In this document: positions 16,123-25,504 of the stretch, one piece after another | Layout: each line of letters opens with the position of its first letter | Numbering within the stretch: the first letter of the stretch is position 1 | NCBI GenBank assembly: GCA_964352785.1 | Contig: CAYGTI010000002.1 | Span: 115,891 to 179,890 of the forward strand | Direction: 5' to 3' | Length of the DNA stretch: 64,000 bases | From: JACOMS01 sp964352785 | Lineage (GTDB): Bacteria; Pseudomonadota; Alphaproteobacteria; Caulobacterales; Maricaulaceae | Position numbers and translations under genes: made by a program | Notes under the pieces: generated by a model | The model's database searches: none | Seen by the model: only the letters and a program-made list of their open reading frames with translations | What the model was told of the DNA's origin: nothing

Positions 16123-17025
16123 ATGCGATTGGCATACAAAAAACCTCTAATTTTGATAGTGGCTATTCTGGCATTGAACTGCCCTGAATTAATTTATGCC
16201 AGCTCTGAAAATGAAACCTTTGAGCGATCTTCGACATATCTTGAAGCGAAATCTTTAATGAAAGCAGATGATTTTAAGACAGCCATAGACTTTTTAATTG
16301 ATGCACAGGCTAACAGCGAGGACACGTTTGAGGTAAATGAGCTTTTAATTGAATCTTATCAGGCAAGAATTGCTCAGGTTGGCCTTTTGAAGAAACGCGG
16401 ACTCGCCATCAATATGCGAAAAGCGATGGAACATTCTTTGGTGCTCCAGCCGAAGAATGTTCAGGCGCGAAAGAATTTGATCAATTTTCATTTGAAAGCG
16501 CCAAGCGCTGTTGGTGGAAGCAAAGACAAAGCGCGCGAACTTATTAAAGATATCCCGGGCCTAACTGTTGCAGAGCGCTATGTTTATGAGGCCCTGATCA
16601 ATCAGGCTGAAAACGATCACAAGGCTGCCATTGTTAATTTAGATAAAGCGCTAAATTTTGAACGAGAAAATGCCGAGGCATTGATTATGAAAGGAAATAT
16701 CCAAATTGAGGAAAAAGCTTATGCTGACGCTATTCTTACCTTTGAAACATGCACCAGCTTTCATCCTGAGAATATGGGATGTCATTACCTCATTGGAAAA
16801 GTTTCTCATGTTGGGAATATTCAAGTTGCGAGTGGAATTTCGGCATTGGAAACGTTTATTTCAAGCGACTATGAAGACAAGCCTCTTATGGCCCATGCCC
16901 ATTACAGGTTAGGAGAAATTTACGCGAGATCCGGAGACAAGGATGCGGCAAAAAAACATTTAGAAAATGCAGTCTCTATTGGTGACTTGGAAAAAGCCAA
17001 ATCAGCTTTGAATAACTTGAATTAG
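16123..17025 (+). CDS. Secreted TPR-repeat protein
   Basis: A 300-residue protein with an N-terminal signal peptide (about 1-26, ending IYAS) and several tetratricopeptide-like repeats from about residue 40 to the end (for example AEALIMKGNIQIEEKAYADA and MAHAHYRLGEIYARSGDKDA). The short SAVGGSKDKA signature recurs in a family of periplasmic TPR proteins of unknown role. Start ATG 16123 gives a proper signal sequence; an upstream ATG at 16045 would place 26 residues before it. Its codons look more AT-rich than its neighbours. Five bases separate it from the HEAGH membrane protein. Confidence 0.75.
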   Translation: MRLAYKKPLILIVAILALNCPELIYASSENETFERSSTYLEAKSLMKADDFKTAIDFLIDAQANSEDTFEVNELLIESYQARIAQVGLLKKRGLAINMRKAMEHSLVLQPKNVQARKNLINFHLKAPSAVGGSKDKARELIKDIPGLTVAERYVYEALINQAENDHKAAIVNLDKALNFERENAEALIMKGNIQIEEKAYADAILTFETCTSFHPENMGCHYLIGKVSHVGNIQVASGISALETFISSDYEDKPLMAHAHYRLGEIYARSGDKDAAKKHLENAVSIGDLEKAKSALNNLN

Positions 17026-17030
17026 TCGAG

Positions 17031-17567
17031 ATGACGTGGCGCCATATATCCATTTTTTTCTGGTTTACCGTTGCGACCTATCTCTTACATGAAGCTGGGC
17101 ATTGGGCCATGGGCGAAGTGCTGGGCTATGATATGTGGGTAAATATCAACAGTGCCGGTCTCGCGCGCGGCGAGTATAGCCCCGTATGGCATAAATACCT
17201 CGTTGCCGCAGGCGGCCCCCTTGTCACAGTTATTCAGGCGGTGATTGCCTTTGTGTGTGTCCGCAGATATCAAGCAATAGCGGCTTTTGCGTTTCTGTTC
17301 GCAGCCTTCATGATGAGATTCGTGGCTATGTTGGTCAGTATAAGCAAGCCGAATGACGAAGCGGCGATCAGTATATGGCTTGGACTTGGGCCATGGACAC
17401 TGCATTTCATTGTCGTCGCAGTCCTACTTGCCTTGTGTATCAAAGCGGGGGCATATGTGAAATTCACAAGGCGGTCTTACTTACTGGCTTATCTTACTGT
17501 GAGTTTGGCAATTACCATTATTGTTATGGGAGAGCCATATTTAACCAAATTCAATCCGTATATTTAG
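17031..17567 (+). CDS. M50-like membrane protein with HEAGH motif
   Basis: A 178-residue inner-membrane protein with about five hydrophobic segments. H20-E21-A-G-H24 lies in the first segment, as in intramembrane zinc proteases (site-2 protease, M50). A glycine-rich AAGGPLVTV follows at 59-67, like the GGP loop of M50, and Asp109/Glu110 is a possible third zinc ligand. It is short and has no PDZ domain, so it may be a minimal protease or a fold relative. It follows the TPR gene by five bases, suggesting a shared operon. Confidence 0.7.
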   Translation: MTWRHISIFFWFTVATYLLHEAGHWAMGEVLGYDMWVNINSAGLARGEYSPVWHKYLVAAGGPLVTVIQAVIAFVCVRRYQAIAAFAFLFAAFMMRFVAMLVSISKPNDEAAISIWLGLGPWTLHFIVVAVLLALCIKAGAYVKFTRRSYLLAYLTVSLAITIIVMGEPYLTKFNPYI

Positions 17568-17765
17568 AAATATTAGCCTGATTATGCCATCATCACGGAA
17601 AGCAGAATTTTTTCTTTGGTGTTGTATTCTGTCAAGAATTGAGGCACCTCAAATACAGCGACCCCGTGTCTGCTAAGCCAAATCATTCTAAAATGTCTTC
17701 AGCCTACATTCAGATCGCGTCGCCTATGTTTTTCATCAATAGGAACAATTTGGGAGGCTATTATC

Positions 17766-18290
17766 ATGATTTTACGGTCAATTTTAATACTATTAGCGTC
17801 GATCATGCTGTCGGACAGTGCTATGGCGCTCAGCTGCATGCGGCCTGATATTGCTAAAACCATGGAGAAGGCCAAAGCCAGCGAAACGGTCTATCATATC
17901 TTGGTAGGAAATTTCACGTCACATGCGCCTGTGCCTAGGTCTCAAGGATCTGATCCTCGTGATCAGTTTGAGCAAAAACCGCCAATTATCACGCGGGCAT
18001 TGTTTACTGGGCACTCTTTGGCCAAAACCCCTCATTTGGACGAACGCTTGACGCGTTTCCCGATTGCAATTGAAACAAGCTGTATGGGCCCTTGGTGCGG
18101 CTCGCTACCGCCGCAGCAAACACCGTATATTGCGTTTGTTGAGGCGCGGCCCGGGCAGGTGCCAATTCTGCGCCTCTCGCCCTGTCAAGACGTGATGTAC
18201 CCTGCCGATGAAGGCGGGCAGACAGTTTCAAAACTCAGGACATGTTTTGACGGGCTGTGCCGGTCTGATCAAGAGCCTTATGACCGCTAG
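17766..18290 (+). CDS. Secreted cysteine-rich hypothetical protein
   Basis: A 174-residue protein with a signal peptide (predicted cleavage AMA/LS near 21). Six cysteines remain in the mature part, including CMGPWC and TCFDGLC, pointing to disulfides in the periplasm. A GGGAGG-like ribosome site (TTGGGAGGC) precedes the start. I do not recognise a named domain; similar small proteins occur in alphaproteobacteria as uncharacterised entries. It stands alone between the M50-like gene and sodC. Confidence 0.65.
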   Translation: MILRSILILLASIMLSDSAMALSCMRPDIAKTMEKAKASETVYHILVGNFTSHAPVPRSQGSDPRDQFEQKPPIITRALFTGHSLAKTPHLDERLTRFPIAIETSCMGPWCGSLPPQQTPYIAFVEARPGQVPILRLSPCQDVMYPADEGGQTVSKLRTCFDGLCRSDQEPYDR

Positions 18291-18321
18291 ATTCTAAATG
18301 AAAAGCCTGTCGGCTAATTAA

Positions 18322-18873
18322 CTATTTTGGGGTTTCTTTGATCTCGGCGCAAGCGATGCGCGGGCCCGCACCGCCAATGGGCTGCGTAATTTGATCGTCG
18401 GGGAACATGTGTATCATTAGCGCTGACCCATCTTCATCCAGCAGAGGTGGCAATCCGCCTTCGCCCCTCATAGAAACCCGGGGGTTGACAAACGCATAGC
18501 TGACCGCACCTTCATCATCGGCCACAGCATTGGGCATGTCTGCATTATCAGGGCCTTCGGGGTGTTCCAACCCATGCGGTTTCCCGTGGGGGTTTATGTG
18601 TCCGCCTGCGCTTGTGAAATCATCGCTGGAGCAATCGGCTTTGATGTGGAAGTGGATGCCGTGCTCGCCGGGCGTAATATTCGTTGCGTCGACGACCAAG
18701 GTCACGCCGCCTTCAAGGTTTTCCGCGATGCGGGCCTTGCCAATGACGACCCGGTCACGGTCAATAAGGTCAAATGTGAGGATTGCCGAGTCTGCTATTT
18801 TCTTTTCAATACAGCCGGAAAATAGGACTGGGGCGATTAGGCAAACAACTGCAATGTGTATAGCTTTATTCAT
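18322..18873 (-). CDS. sodC: Cu/Zn superoxide dismutase, lipoprotein
   Basis: Dismutes superoxide in the periplasm, 183 residues. The lipobox L17-F18-S19-G20-C21 (after a hydrophobic leader) predicts a lipid anchor. Metal motifs are GIHFHI (two Cu histidines), GGHINPHGKPHG (bridging and Zn histidines), DNADMPN (Zn Asp) and MIHMFPDD (fourth Cu histidine). Cysteines in ADCSSDD and RIACAE form the conserved disulfide, and Arg precedes the latter. I chose ATG 18873 because it gives the lipoprotein leader; an extension to 18981 has none. Monocistronic, facing the cysteine-rich protein. Confidence 0.9.
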   Translation of the reverse strand: MNKAIHIAVVCLIAPVLFSGCIEKKIADSAILTFDLIDRDRVVIGKARIAENLEGGVTLVVDATNITPGEHGIHFHIKADCSSDDFTSAGGHINPHGKPHGLEHPEGPDNADMPNAVADDEGAVSYAFVNPRVSMRGEGGLPPLLDEDGSALMIHMFPDDQITQPIGGAGPRIACAEIKETPK

Positions 18874-19045
18874 GTCAAACACTCCTCGTATACTCCCTGA
18901 TTGATAGATCAAACGAGGTCGCACCGCAAGCATGAGAGCACGGTAAACAAGCGCGTTCATAATTTGTCTTACGCGGGGCAAACTGCTACGTATTTATAAG
19001 AAATTTCCGCGATTCGGCGGAGCTTACCTGTATTGAAAGCGGCGC

Positions 19046-21805
19046 ATGAGCGAAGATAACGAAACGCCCAATGATGACGAAAACGGCAATGGCAGCGGCT
19101 TTGGGGAGGATGGCATCTCCACGATAACCATCGAAGAGGAAATGAAGCGGTCTTATTTGGACTATGCGATGAGTGTGATCGTCTCCCGCGCAATCCCCGA
19201 CGTGCGCGATGGCCTCAAGCCCGTTCACCGCCGTATTCTGTTTTCGATGCATGAAAACGGCTTTACGCGCGAAAAACCTTACAAAAAATCAGCCCGTGTT
19301 GTCGGCGATGTGATTGGTAAATATCACCCGCACGGTGATAGCGCGGTCTATGACGCGCTTGTGCGAATGGCGCAGGATTTCTCTATGAGCCTGCCGTTGC
19401 TTGACGGGCAGGGCAACTTTGGTTCTGTAGACGGAGATCCGCCTGCTGCGATGCGGTACACTGAGGTGCGCATGGACCGCCCGGCGGCGTCTTTGCTGGC
19501 CGATATTGAAAAAAACACGGTCAATTACCAAGAAAATTATGATGCCTCCGAGCGTGAGCCCGTGGTTCTGCCTTCAAGATTCCCCAATATTTTGGTTAAC
19601 GGCGCAGGCGGTATTGCTGTGGGCATGGCCACCAACATACCGCCCCATAACCTCGGCGAAGTTATCGACGGAGCTGTCGCTCTACTAGAGGATGGTGACC
19701 TGACGGATGAAGATATCTTAGAGATTGTTCCGGGTCCGGATTTCCCAACCGGGGCTTTGATTATGGGTCGTTCAGGGTCGAAATCGGCTGTTATGACGGG
19801 CAAAGGCTCCATCATTCAGCGCGCGCGTCACCACATCGAAGAAATTCGTAAAGACCGTGAAGCGATCATTATCACCGAAATTCCCTATCAGGTGAACAAA
19901 GCCAATATGATCAAAAAAATATCCGAACATGTGCGCGAAAAACGCATTGAGGGTATTTCCTATATGCAGGATGAATCAGATCGAAACGGTATGCGGATCG
20001 TCATCGAGATTAAACGCGACGCTGTGGCGGACGTGGTTTTGAACCAGCTCTTCCGCTATTCCCAACTCCAGCAAAACTTTGCCGCGAATATGCTCGCGCT
20101 GAATGGCGGTCGTCCAGAGCAAATGAATGTCCGACAAATGCTCGAAGCCTTTCTGGGATTCCGCGAGGAAGTCATCGCGCGGCGAACAAAGTTTGATTTA
20201 TCCAAAGCCCGAGATCGCGCGCATATTTTGGTGGGTCTTGCGACCGCTGTTGCTAATATTGATGAAATTATTAAAATCATTCGAAGTTCTGCCAACCCCA
20301 AGGATGCGCGTGAAAACCTGCTAAACCGAACGTGGCCGGCAAAAGATATGGGCGCTCTGATTAAGCTGATTGCTGATCCTCGCTCAAAGCTTTTGGATGA
20401 CGGCACGATACAGCTTACCGAAGAGCAGGCGAAAGCCATCCTTGATTTACGCCTTCTGAAACTCACGGCGCTGGGCATGGACGAAATTACTGACGAGGCT
20501 GAAAAGCTTGCAGCCACAATCACAGATTTGCTGGATATTCTGCGCTCGCGCGACCGCGTTAAAACGATCATCAAAGCTGAGCTTTTAGAGGTCAAAGAAA
20601 AGTTCGCCGTTCCGCGCCGCTCTGAATTTGTCGAAGGTGGTATGGACTTTGATGATGAAGACTTGATCGCGGTTGAAGATATGGTCGTAACCGTGACGAG
20701 CGCGGGATATGTCAAGCGTACGCCGCTTGATACTTACCGGGCGCAGCGCCGCGGCGGCAAAGGCCGTTCCGGTATGTCGACCAAAGACGCCGACTATGTG
20801 ACGACGATTTTTATCGCATCCACCCACACGCCCGTCTTGTTTTTCTCTTCTACGGGTATGTCTTACAAGCTTAAAGTCTGGAAGCTACCACTCGGCGGCC
20901 CGGCAACGCGCGGTAAGGCCCTTGTGAATCTACTGCCACTTGATGACGGCGAGCAAATCAACTCCATTATGGCGCTCCCAGAAGACGAGGAAAGCTGGAA
21001 AGAGATGGATATTATGTTTGCCGCGCGCTCCGGCGGTGTTCGTCGAAACTCGCTGGCTGATTTTACCCGCGTGAACCGCAACGGTAAGATCGCGATGAAA
21101 CCGGACGAGGGCGACGGTATTGTTGATGTGCGCTTATGTACTGAGGACGATGATATTTTGCTGACAACAGCGCTTGGAAAATCGCTGCGGTGCCGCGTAA
21201 CAGATATTCGCCGCTTTGTTGGCCGTACATCCTCTGGGGTTCGCGGTATTAAGCTGGCGGACGGCGACGATGTTATCAGTATGACGATTTTGCGCCATAT
21301 GGACATCGAAACGGATGAAGCCCGGGCCTATATGAAGCATGCCAATGCGATGCGCCGTGCGCTCGGGGATGACGCTCAAGATGATGAGGACGAGTCTGAA
21401 AACATGACGTCTTTGTCTGATGAGCGTATTGGCGAACTCGGCGCCGCGGAGCAATTCGTTCTCACGCTCGCCGATGATGGTTACGGCAAGCGCTCCTCGA
21501 GCTATGATTACCGCTGTATGAATCGGGGCGGGCAGGGCGTGACGGCTCAAGAGCTTTCTCGCAAAGACAGCAATAACGCGCGGCTTGTACGTTCATTTGC
21601 AATCTCTGATGAGGATCAGATCATGATGGTGACGGATGGCGGCTTGCTTGTCCGTTGCCCCGTGAAAAATATCTCCATAGTCTCTCGCGCTGCGCGCGGC
21701 GTGACTGTTATCCGAACCAAAGAAGGTGAGCGCGTTGTCTCAGTTGAGCGGATCGAAGACAATGACGAAGATGAGAATGCTGTTGAAACAGAGGCCGAAG
21801 AGTAA
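19046..21805 (+). CDS. gyrA: DNA gyrase subunit A
   Basis: Breakage-reunion subunit of DNA gyrase, 919 residues (E. coli 875). Catalytic Tyr138 is in AAMRYTEVRM. The quinolone region HPHGDSAVYD carries Ser99 and Asp103, equivalent to E. coli Ser83 and Asp87, so the wild-type sensitive residues are present. The GyrA box QRRGGKG at 567-573 marks the start of the DNA-wrapping domain and distinguishes it from ParC. An acidic insert (DDAQDDEDESE) near 770 and an acidic C-terminal tail account for part of the extra length. It stands as its own unit, facing the Crp/Fnr gene. Confidence 0.98.
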   Translation: MSEDNETPNDDENGNGSGFGEDGISTITIEEEMKRSYLDYAMSVIVSRAIPDVRDGLKPVHRRILFSMHENGFTREKPYKKSARVVGDVIGKYHPHGDSAVYDALVRMAQDFSMSLPLLDGQGNFGSVDGDPPAAMRYTEVRMDRPAASLLADIEKNTVNYQENYDASEREPVVLPSRFPNILVNGAGGIAVGMATNIPPHNLGEVIDGAVALLEDGDLTDEDILEIVPGPDFPTGALIMGRSGSKSAVMTGKGSIIQRARHHIEEIRKDREAIIITEIPYQVNKANMIKKISEHVREKRIEGISYMQDESDRNGMRIVIEIKRDAVADVVLNQLFRYSQLQQNFAANMLALNGGRPEQMNVRQMLEAFLGFREEVIARRTKFDLSKARDRAHILVGLATAVANIDEIIKIIRSSANPKDARENLLNRTWPAKDMGALIKLIADPRSKLLDDGTIQLTEEQAKAILDLRLLKLTALGMDEITDEAEKLAATITDLLDILRSRDRVKTIIKAELLEVKEKFAVPRRSEFVEGGMDFDDEDLIAVEDMVVTVTSAGYVKRTPLDTYRAQRRGGKGRSGMSTKDADYVTTIFIASTHTPVLFFSSTGMSYKLKVWKLPLGGPATRGKALVNLLPLDDGEQINSIMALPEDEESWKEMDIMFAARSGGVRRNSLADFTRVNRNGKIAMKPDEGDGIVDVRLCTEDDDILLTTALGKSLRCRVTDIRRFVGRTSSGVRGIKLADGDDVISMTILRHMDIETDEARAYMKHANAMRRALGDDAQDDEDESENMTSLSDERIGELGAAEQFVLTLADDGYGKRSSSYDYRCMNRGGQGVTAQELSRKDSNNARLVRSFAISDEDQIMMVTDGGLLVRCPVKNISIVSRAARGVTVIRTKEGERVVSVERIEDNDEDENAVETEAEE

Positions 21806-21809
21806 ATAT

Positions 21810-22538
21810 TTAGGCGCGGCCGCGATGCACTGTAAAGTCTTCGCGTCCGCCGAGCTCCCTGATCATGGTCAGATTGACCATCTCGCAGCTATGTGAGTCC
21901 GTAAAGCGGATATAGCCTTTTTCTTTCATGGCAGAAAATGCGCGGCTCACTGTTTCAATCGTCAGGCCCAGAAAATCGGCAATATCAAGGCGTGTCATAG
22001 GCAAATCAATATGCGTGCTTTTATCACGTGGCCCGTCGGGCGCGAACATGGCTTGATTAGCGCGCAAGTACAGCAAAAAAGACGCGAGCCGCTCAATCGC
22101 TGAGCGCTGTCCAATGGTGTAAACGTGATCATGCGCTGACTCCAATATACGGGTCAGTATCAGCCTGAACTTGGACGAAAATTCTGGCGACGTCATCAAT
22201 GCCTTTTCCAGTGCCGAGCGTGGATAGCAAATGGCCTCGACACTGGTGAGAGCTGTCGCGAGGTTAGGGTAGCTCGGCGTTGAGGCTACACCGATGAATT
22301 GACGCGCGCCCATAAAGGCTAGAATTTGCCGACGACCGTCATTGCCATTGCGGGCAAGAGCGACAAAACCTGACAAAATATCATAAAAATAAACCGTCGG
22401 TTCCCCTTCGGTAATGAGATTTTGCCCGGGTTTAAAAAAACAGGGACGGCCTTCTGCAAATAAAAACTCCAGTTCTGCACTGGCATCTCCGTTCGCCATA
22501 TCGGCTAAATGACCGCGTCTTTCATGTATTTGCACCAT
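21810..22538 (-). CDS. Crp/Fnr family transcriptional regulator
   Basis: A 242-residue regulator with an N-terminal cyclic-nucleotide-binding-like beta-roll (about 25-130), dimer helix and C-terminal helix-turn-helix (LPMTRLDIADFLGLTIETVS, about 175-195). The recognition helix pattern ETVSRAFSAMKEKG matches FNR/FixK. The N-terminal cysteine cluster of oxygen-sensing FNR is missing, so it is closer to FixK types. ATG 22538 has AGGA upstream. It lies 58 bases after the amine oxidase gene on the same strand. The controlled genes are unknown. Confidence 0.88.
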   Translation of the reverse strand: MVQIHERRGHLADMANGDASAELEFLFAEGRPCFFKPGQNLITEGEPTVYFYDILSGFVALARNGNDGRRQILAFMGARQFIGVASTPSYPNLATALTSVEAICYPRSALEKALMTSPEFSSKFRLILTRILESAHDHVYTIGQRSAIERLASFLLYLRANQAMFAPDGPRDKSTHIDLPMTRLDIADFLGLTIETVSRAFSAMKEKGYIRFTDSHSCEMVNLTMIRELGGREDFTVHRGRA

Positions 22539-22596
22539 GGCTTTCCTATAGGTTCAAATGCAGTGTGGTGCAATTCTGAAAATTAAATACTAAAAA

Positions 22597-24009
22597 TTAT
22601 ATACCGAGTAAATTCAAGGCGGCGTGTTCGCCGGACTCCATCGCGCCTTCCATCCCGGTATAGATATGTGAGAGATGCTCCCCGGCAAAAAATAAACGCC
22701 CGGCGGGAGCGCCCATAGTTTGCGCCCAGTTTTTGGCCTGCCCCGGTGCCCAGTGCATATAAGCGCCTCCGGCCATAGCGTTAGACTCTGTCCAGCGGAT
22801 GATTTTAAGAGGTTCGATTTTACCTTGGCTGGCAGGGCGCACGCGAACCATCTCGTCTTTGCAAAGTTGCATGAGATCAGCATCATTCAGGGTATTAAGT
22901 TTTAAGGCGCCACTGCCGTTAATCCAGGATCTAAACAGACCGTTCGGTCTCCCGTCATGATCCGTGCCCGCGAAGATGCGTTCAAGCGGCCCGTCAGTCC
23001 ACATGGACGCAGGCATGCTGTCTGCCTCCCAAAAGTGAGTGCTCGATTTAAAGTGGATTTGCAATATTTGTGTATAGGGTAACCCGTTCATCGCGTGTTT
23101 CTGCACCTCGGAGAGTGGAGCTTTTATGTTCATTTTGCTCAAAACCGGAAAAGGTACAGCGGCGATGACGTGTTTTGCCCGCCATACTTTACCAGTGTTA
23201 TCGGTCAGGTTTACGCCGCTGCTTTGGGCGTCTATCTCTTTTATCTGAGTATGTTTGACTGGGATCACTGGTAGCGCTGCAGCCATGGCTTCTGGTAGTC
23301 TTTGCGCGCCGCCTTTTATGCTGCCGGGACGCCCCATATGGCGATCTTGCGCGTACAGCGTAAGTGAGCGGTAGAGGTTTAGCATCGAATATGTCGACAG
23401 ATCATTGCCGTTTAGCGTGTGATTAATACTGGCGATGGCATCTTCAGATAGGTTTTTAGATAATAACCACTGCCGGGCGGACATATCCGCAAGATCAGGG
23501 TTGACCTCCAACCAACTATACACATCAGGTAGCGGGTTGTCTGCAGCAGCAAGGCGGAACAATGCAGATGACGGCGTAAGTGTTTTTTGCGCGCCCATGA
23601 AAGGGTTTTCCGGATGGGCAGGCCAAGATTTTTGATCAATAAACTGATCTTTATAGTGCAGGATTGTTGACGTCGGAGGCGCTTGGCTTGTTTCAACTGT
23701 AAGTCCAAGTTTTTCAGCTTCATCGCGGATGCGCGCATATCCTGCACCAACCTGCTCGCCGCCCGCTTCAGATAAGCCGTCATCGCCAAAGTCCAGCGTA
23801 TTCAAGCGCCCGCCGATCCGGCCGCTGCCCTCAATTACCAAGACGTCTTTGCCCGCCTCAGCCAAAAGGCGCGCTGCATAAAGTCCGGACAGTCCCGCGC
23901 CGATGATAATTATCTCGGCGTTATAGGGCTGGGTTTGAGGGGCGCAAGCGGCAAGGACGCCCGCCGATATCCCGCCCGATAAAACTGCTCTGCGATTGAT
24001 GTGTATCAT
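22597..24009 (-). CDS. Flavin amine oxidase-like protein with Tat/lipoprotein leader
   Basis: FAD-dependent oxidase or dehydrogenase, 470 residues. The leader NRRAVLSGG ... L19-A20-A21-C22 combines twin arginines with a lipobox, predicting folded export through Tat and lipid anchoring. FAD motifs are IIIIGAGLSGLYAARLL, GRIGGRLNTL and the C-terminal GRLFFAGEHLSHIYTGMEGAMESG typical of monoamine-oxidase-like proteins. Substrate unknown; amines or hydrophobic enones are possible. It diverges from the MFS-lipoprotein pair, so those three may form one function. The tatABC genes needed for its export are in the window. Confidence 0.87.
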   Translation of the reverse strand: MIHINRRAVLSGGISAGVLAACAPQTQPYNAEIIIIGAGLSGLYAARLLAEAGKDVLVIEGSGRIGGRLNTLDFGDDGLSEAGGEQVGAGYARIRDEAEKLGLTVETSQAPPTSTILHYKDQFIDQKSWPAHPENPFMGAQKTLTPSSALFRLAAADNPLPDVYSWLEVNPDLADMSARQWLLSKNLSEDAIASINHTLNGNDLSTYSMLNLYRSLTLYAQDRHMGRPGSIKGGAQRLPEAMAAALPVIPVKHTQIKEIDAQSSGVNLTDNTGKVWRAKHVIAAVPFPVLSKMNIKAPLSEVQKHAMNGLPYTQILQIHFKSSTHFWEADSMPASMWTDGPLERIFAGTDHDGRPNGLFRSWINGSGALKLNTLNDADLMQLCKDEMVRVRPASQGKIEPLKIIRWTESNAMAGGAYMHWAPGQAKNWAQTMGAPAGRLFFAGEHLSHIYTGMEGAMESGEHAALNLLGI

Positions 24010-24082
24010 TTTATGCCTTCCACAGAGGCTTAAATTACCCTTAATAATAAACGGATCGATGATTTATCGCAAAGGGGACTGT

Positions 24083-25504
24083 ATGAGCGTATCTTCAACG
24101 GCAGCGCAGGAATGGCAAAGAGGCTGGCCGATTGTTCTATCATCTCTTATCGGGATCGCGCTTTGTTTATCGCCTCTTCCTTACTGGGCTTTGATCATCA
24201 TTGGGTCTGAACTTGGTAAAGAGTTCGGATGGAGCCGGGAAGTTATTACGGCGGGTTTTCTCTACATGACAGCGGGTGTTTTAGTCGGTGCGCCTGTTTC
24301 CGGTCAACTGGTTGACCGTTTTGGCGCGCGCAAGGTATTACTGCCATCGATTGTCGCTCTGGCGATCGGGACATCAGCCTTCTCGTTAATGACGCCTAAT
24401 CCGGTCGTGTTTTATACAATCTTTTTCTTCACGGCGTTTTTTGGTTCAGGCACGCTGCCTATCACGTGGTCCAAAGCGATTGTGAATAACTTCAATCACC
24501 ATAGAGGCCTAGCGCTTGGCATCGCTCTTACGGGTACTGGTCTATATGGGTTTTTAGCCCCGACATACATCCAAACTTTTATCAATAGCTTTGGGTGGAG
24601 ATGGGCTTATGTAGCGGTGGGGGTATTGCCTATAATTTTCTCCTTTCCATTGGCTTTGTTTTTGTTCCGAGATCACAAGGAAGAAAGTGCGCTTGCAGCA
24701 TCAGGCGACCAAGGTGGGCCATTTAAAATCTATGTCATAGGGTTTTGCATGGCCGTTGTACTGTTTGTGGCCATGACATGGGCTATTACCTCTCTAGGTC
24801 CTGTCTGGGTCATCGCGCTTATGATGGCATTTTTGTTGGTCTATGTAGCTTTCGTTTATCGGAGCTCAAAAAACCTACAATCAACTTATGACTTACCAGG
24901 GCTTACTCTTCGAGAAACCTTTCACAATTATCGGTTTTGGATGATGTTTTTATCATTCCTCATCCTTGGGGCTGTTGTTTCCGGTATTATTGCTAATTCT
25001 AAATATATCCTGCTCGACAAAGGCTATACGGATATCACGGCAACAGGGTTCTTCACGGGCGCGGGCTTAATTGGTCTTTCAACATTGGCTGGGCGTTTAA
25101 TCGGTGGATGGTTAGTCGATCATTTTTGGGCACCCATGATTGCATTTATTTTCATGAGCGTACCTGCCATTGGTTGCTATATATTAATGCAGGATTACGG
25201 CATTGCTGTGAATGCAATGGCGTTAATTTTGGTTGGGCTCGCGGCAGGCGTCGAATTTGATATGATGGCGTATTTCACCTCCCGCTATTTTGGCATGAAG
25301 TCTTATGGACGCATATATGGCATTATATACGCAGCGTTTGGCTTGGGGTCAGGAACCTCTCCCGTTGTCTTTAATATTTTACGGGGTGATGCGACAGATT
25401 ATGCGAGTGTTCTTTCCGTTGCAGCCATAGGGTTTTTAGTCGGTGCGACACTCCTTTTATTCCTTGGGAAATATCAAGATTTTGAGGATGAAACACATGC
25501 CTAA
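24083..25504 (+). CDS. MFS transporter, monocarboxylate-type
   Basis: A 473-residue inner-membrane carrier with about 12 segments. GQLVDRFGARKVLLPS is the loop 2-3 signature of the major facilitator family, and the layout resembles monocarboxylate/oxalate-formate carriers. ATG 24083 is chosen as AAGGGG precedes it. The gene ends eight bases inside the downstream lipoprotein gene. Probably carries an organic acid linked with the amine oxidase-like enzyme or the catabolic region; this is contextual. Confidence 0.85.
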   Translation: MSVSSTAAQEWQRGWPIVLSSLIGIALCLSPLPYWALIIIGSELGKEFGWSREVITAGFLYMTAGVLVGAPVSGQLVDRFGARKVLLPSIVALAIGTSAFSLMTPNPVVFYTIFFFTAFFGSGTLPITWSKAIVNNFNHHRGLALGIALTGTGLYGFLAPTYIQTFINSFGWRWAYVAVGVLPIIFSFPLALFLFRDHKEESALAASGDQGGPFKIYVIGFCMAVVLFVAMTWAITSLGPVWVIALMMAFLLVYVAFVYRSSKNLQSTYDLPGLTLRETFHNYRFWMMFLSFLILGAVVSGIIANSKYILLDKGYTDITATGFFTGAGLIGLSTLAGRLIGGWLVDHFWAPMIAFIFMSVPAIGCYILMQDYGIAVNAMALILVGLAAGVEFDMMAYFTSRYFGMKSYGRIYGIIYAAFGLGSGTSPVVFNILRGDATDYASVLSVAAIGFLVGATLLLFLGKYQDFEDETHA

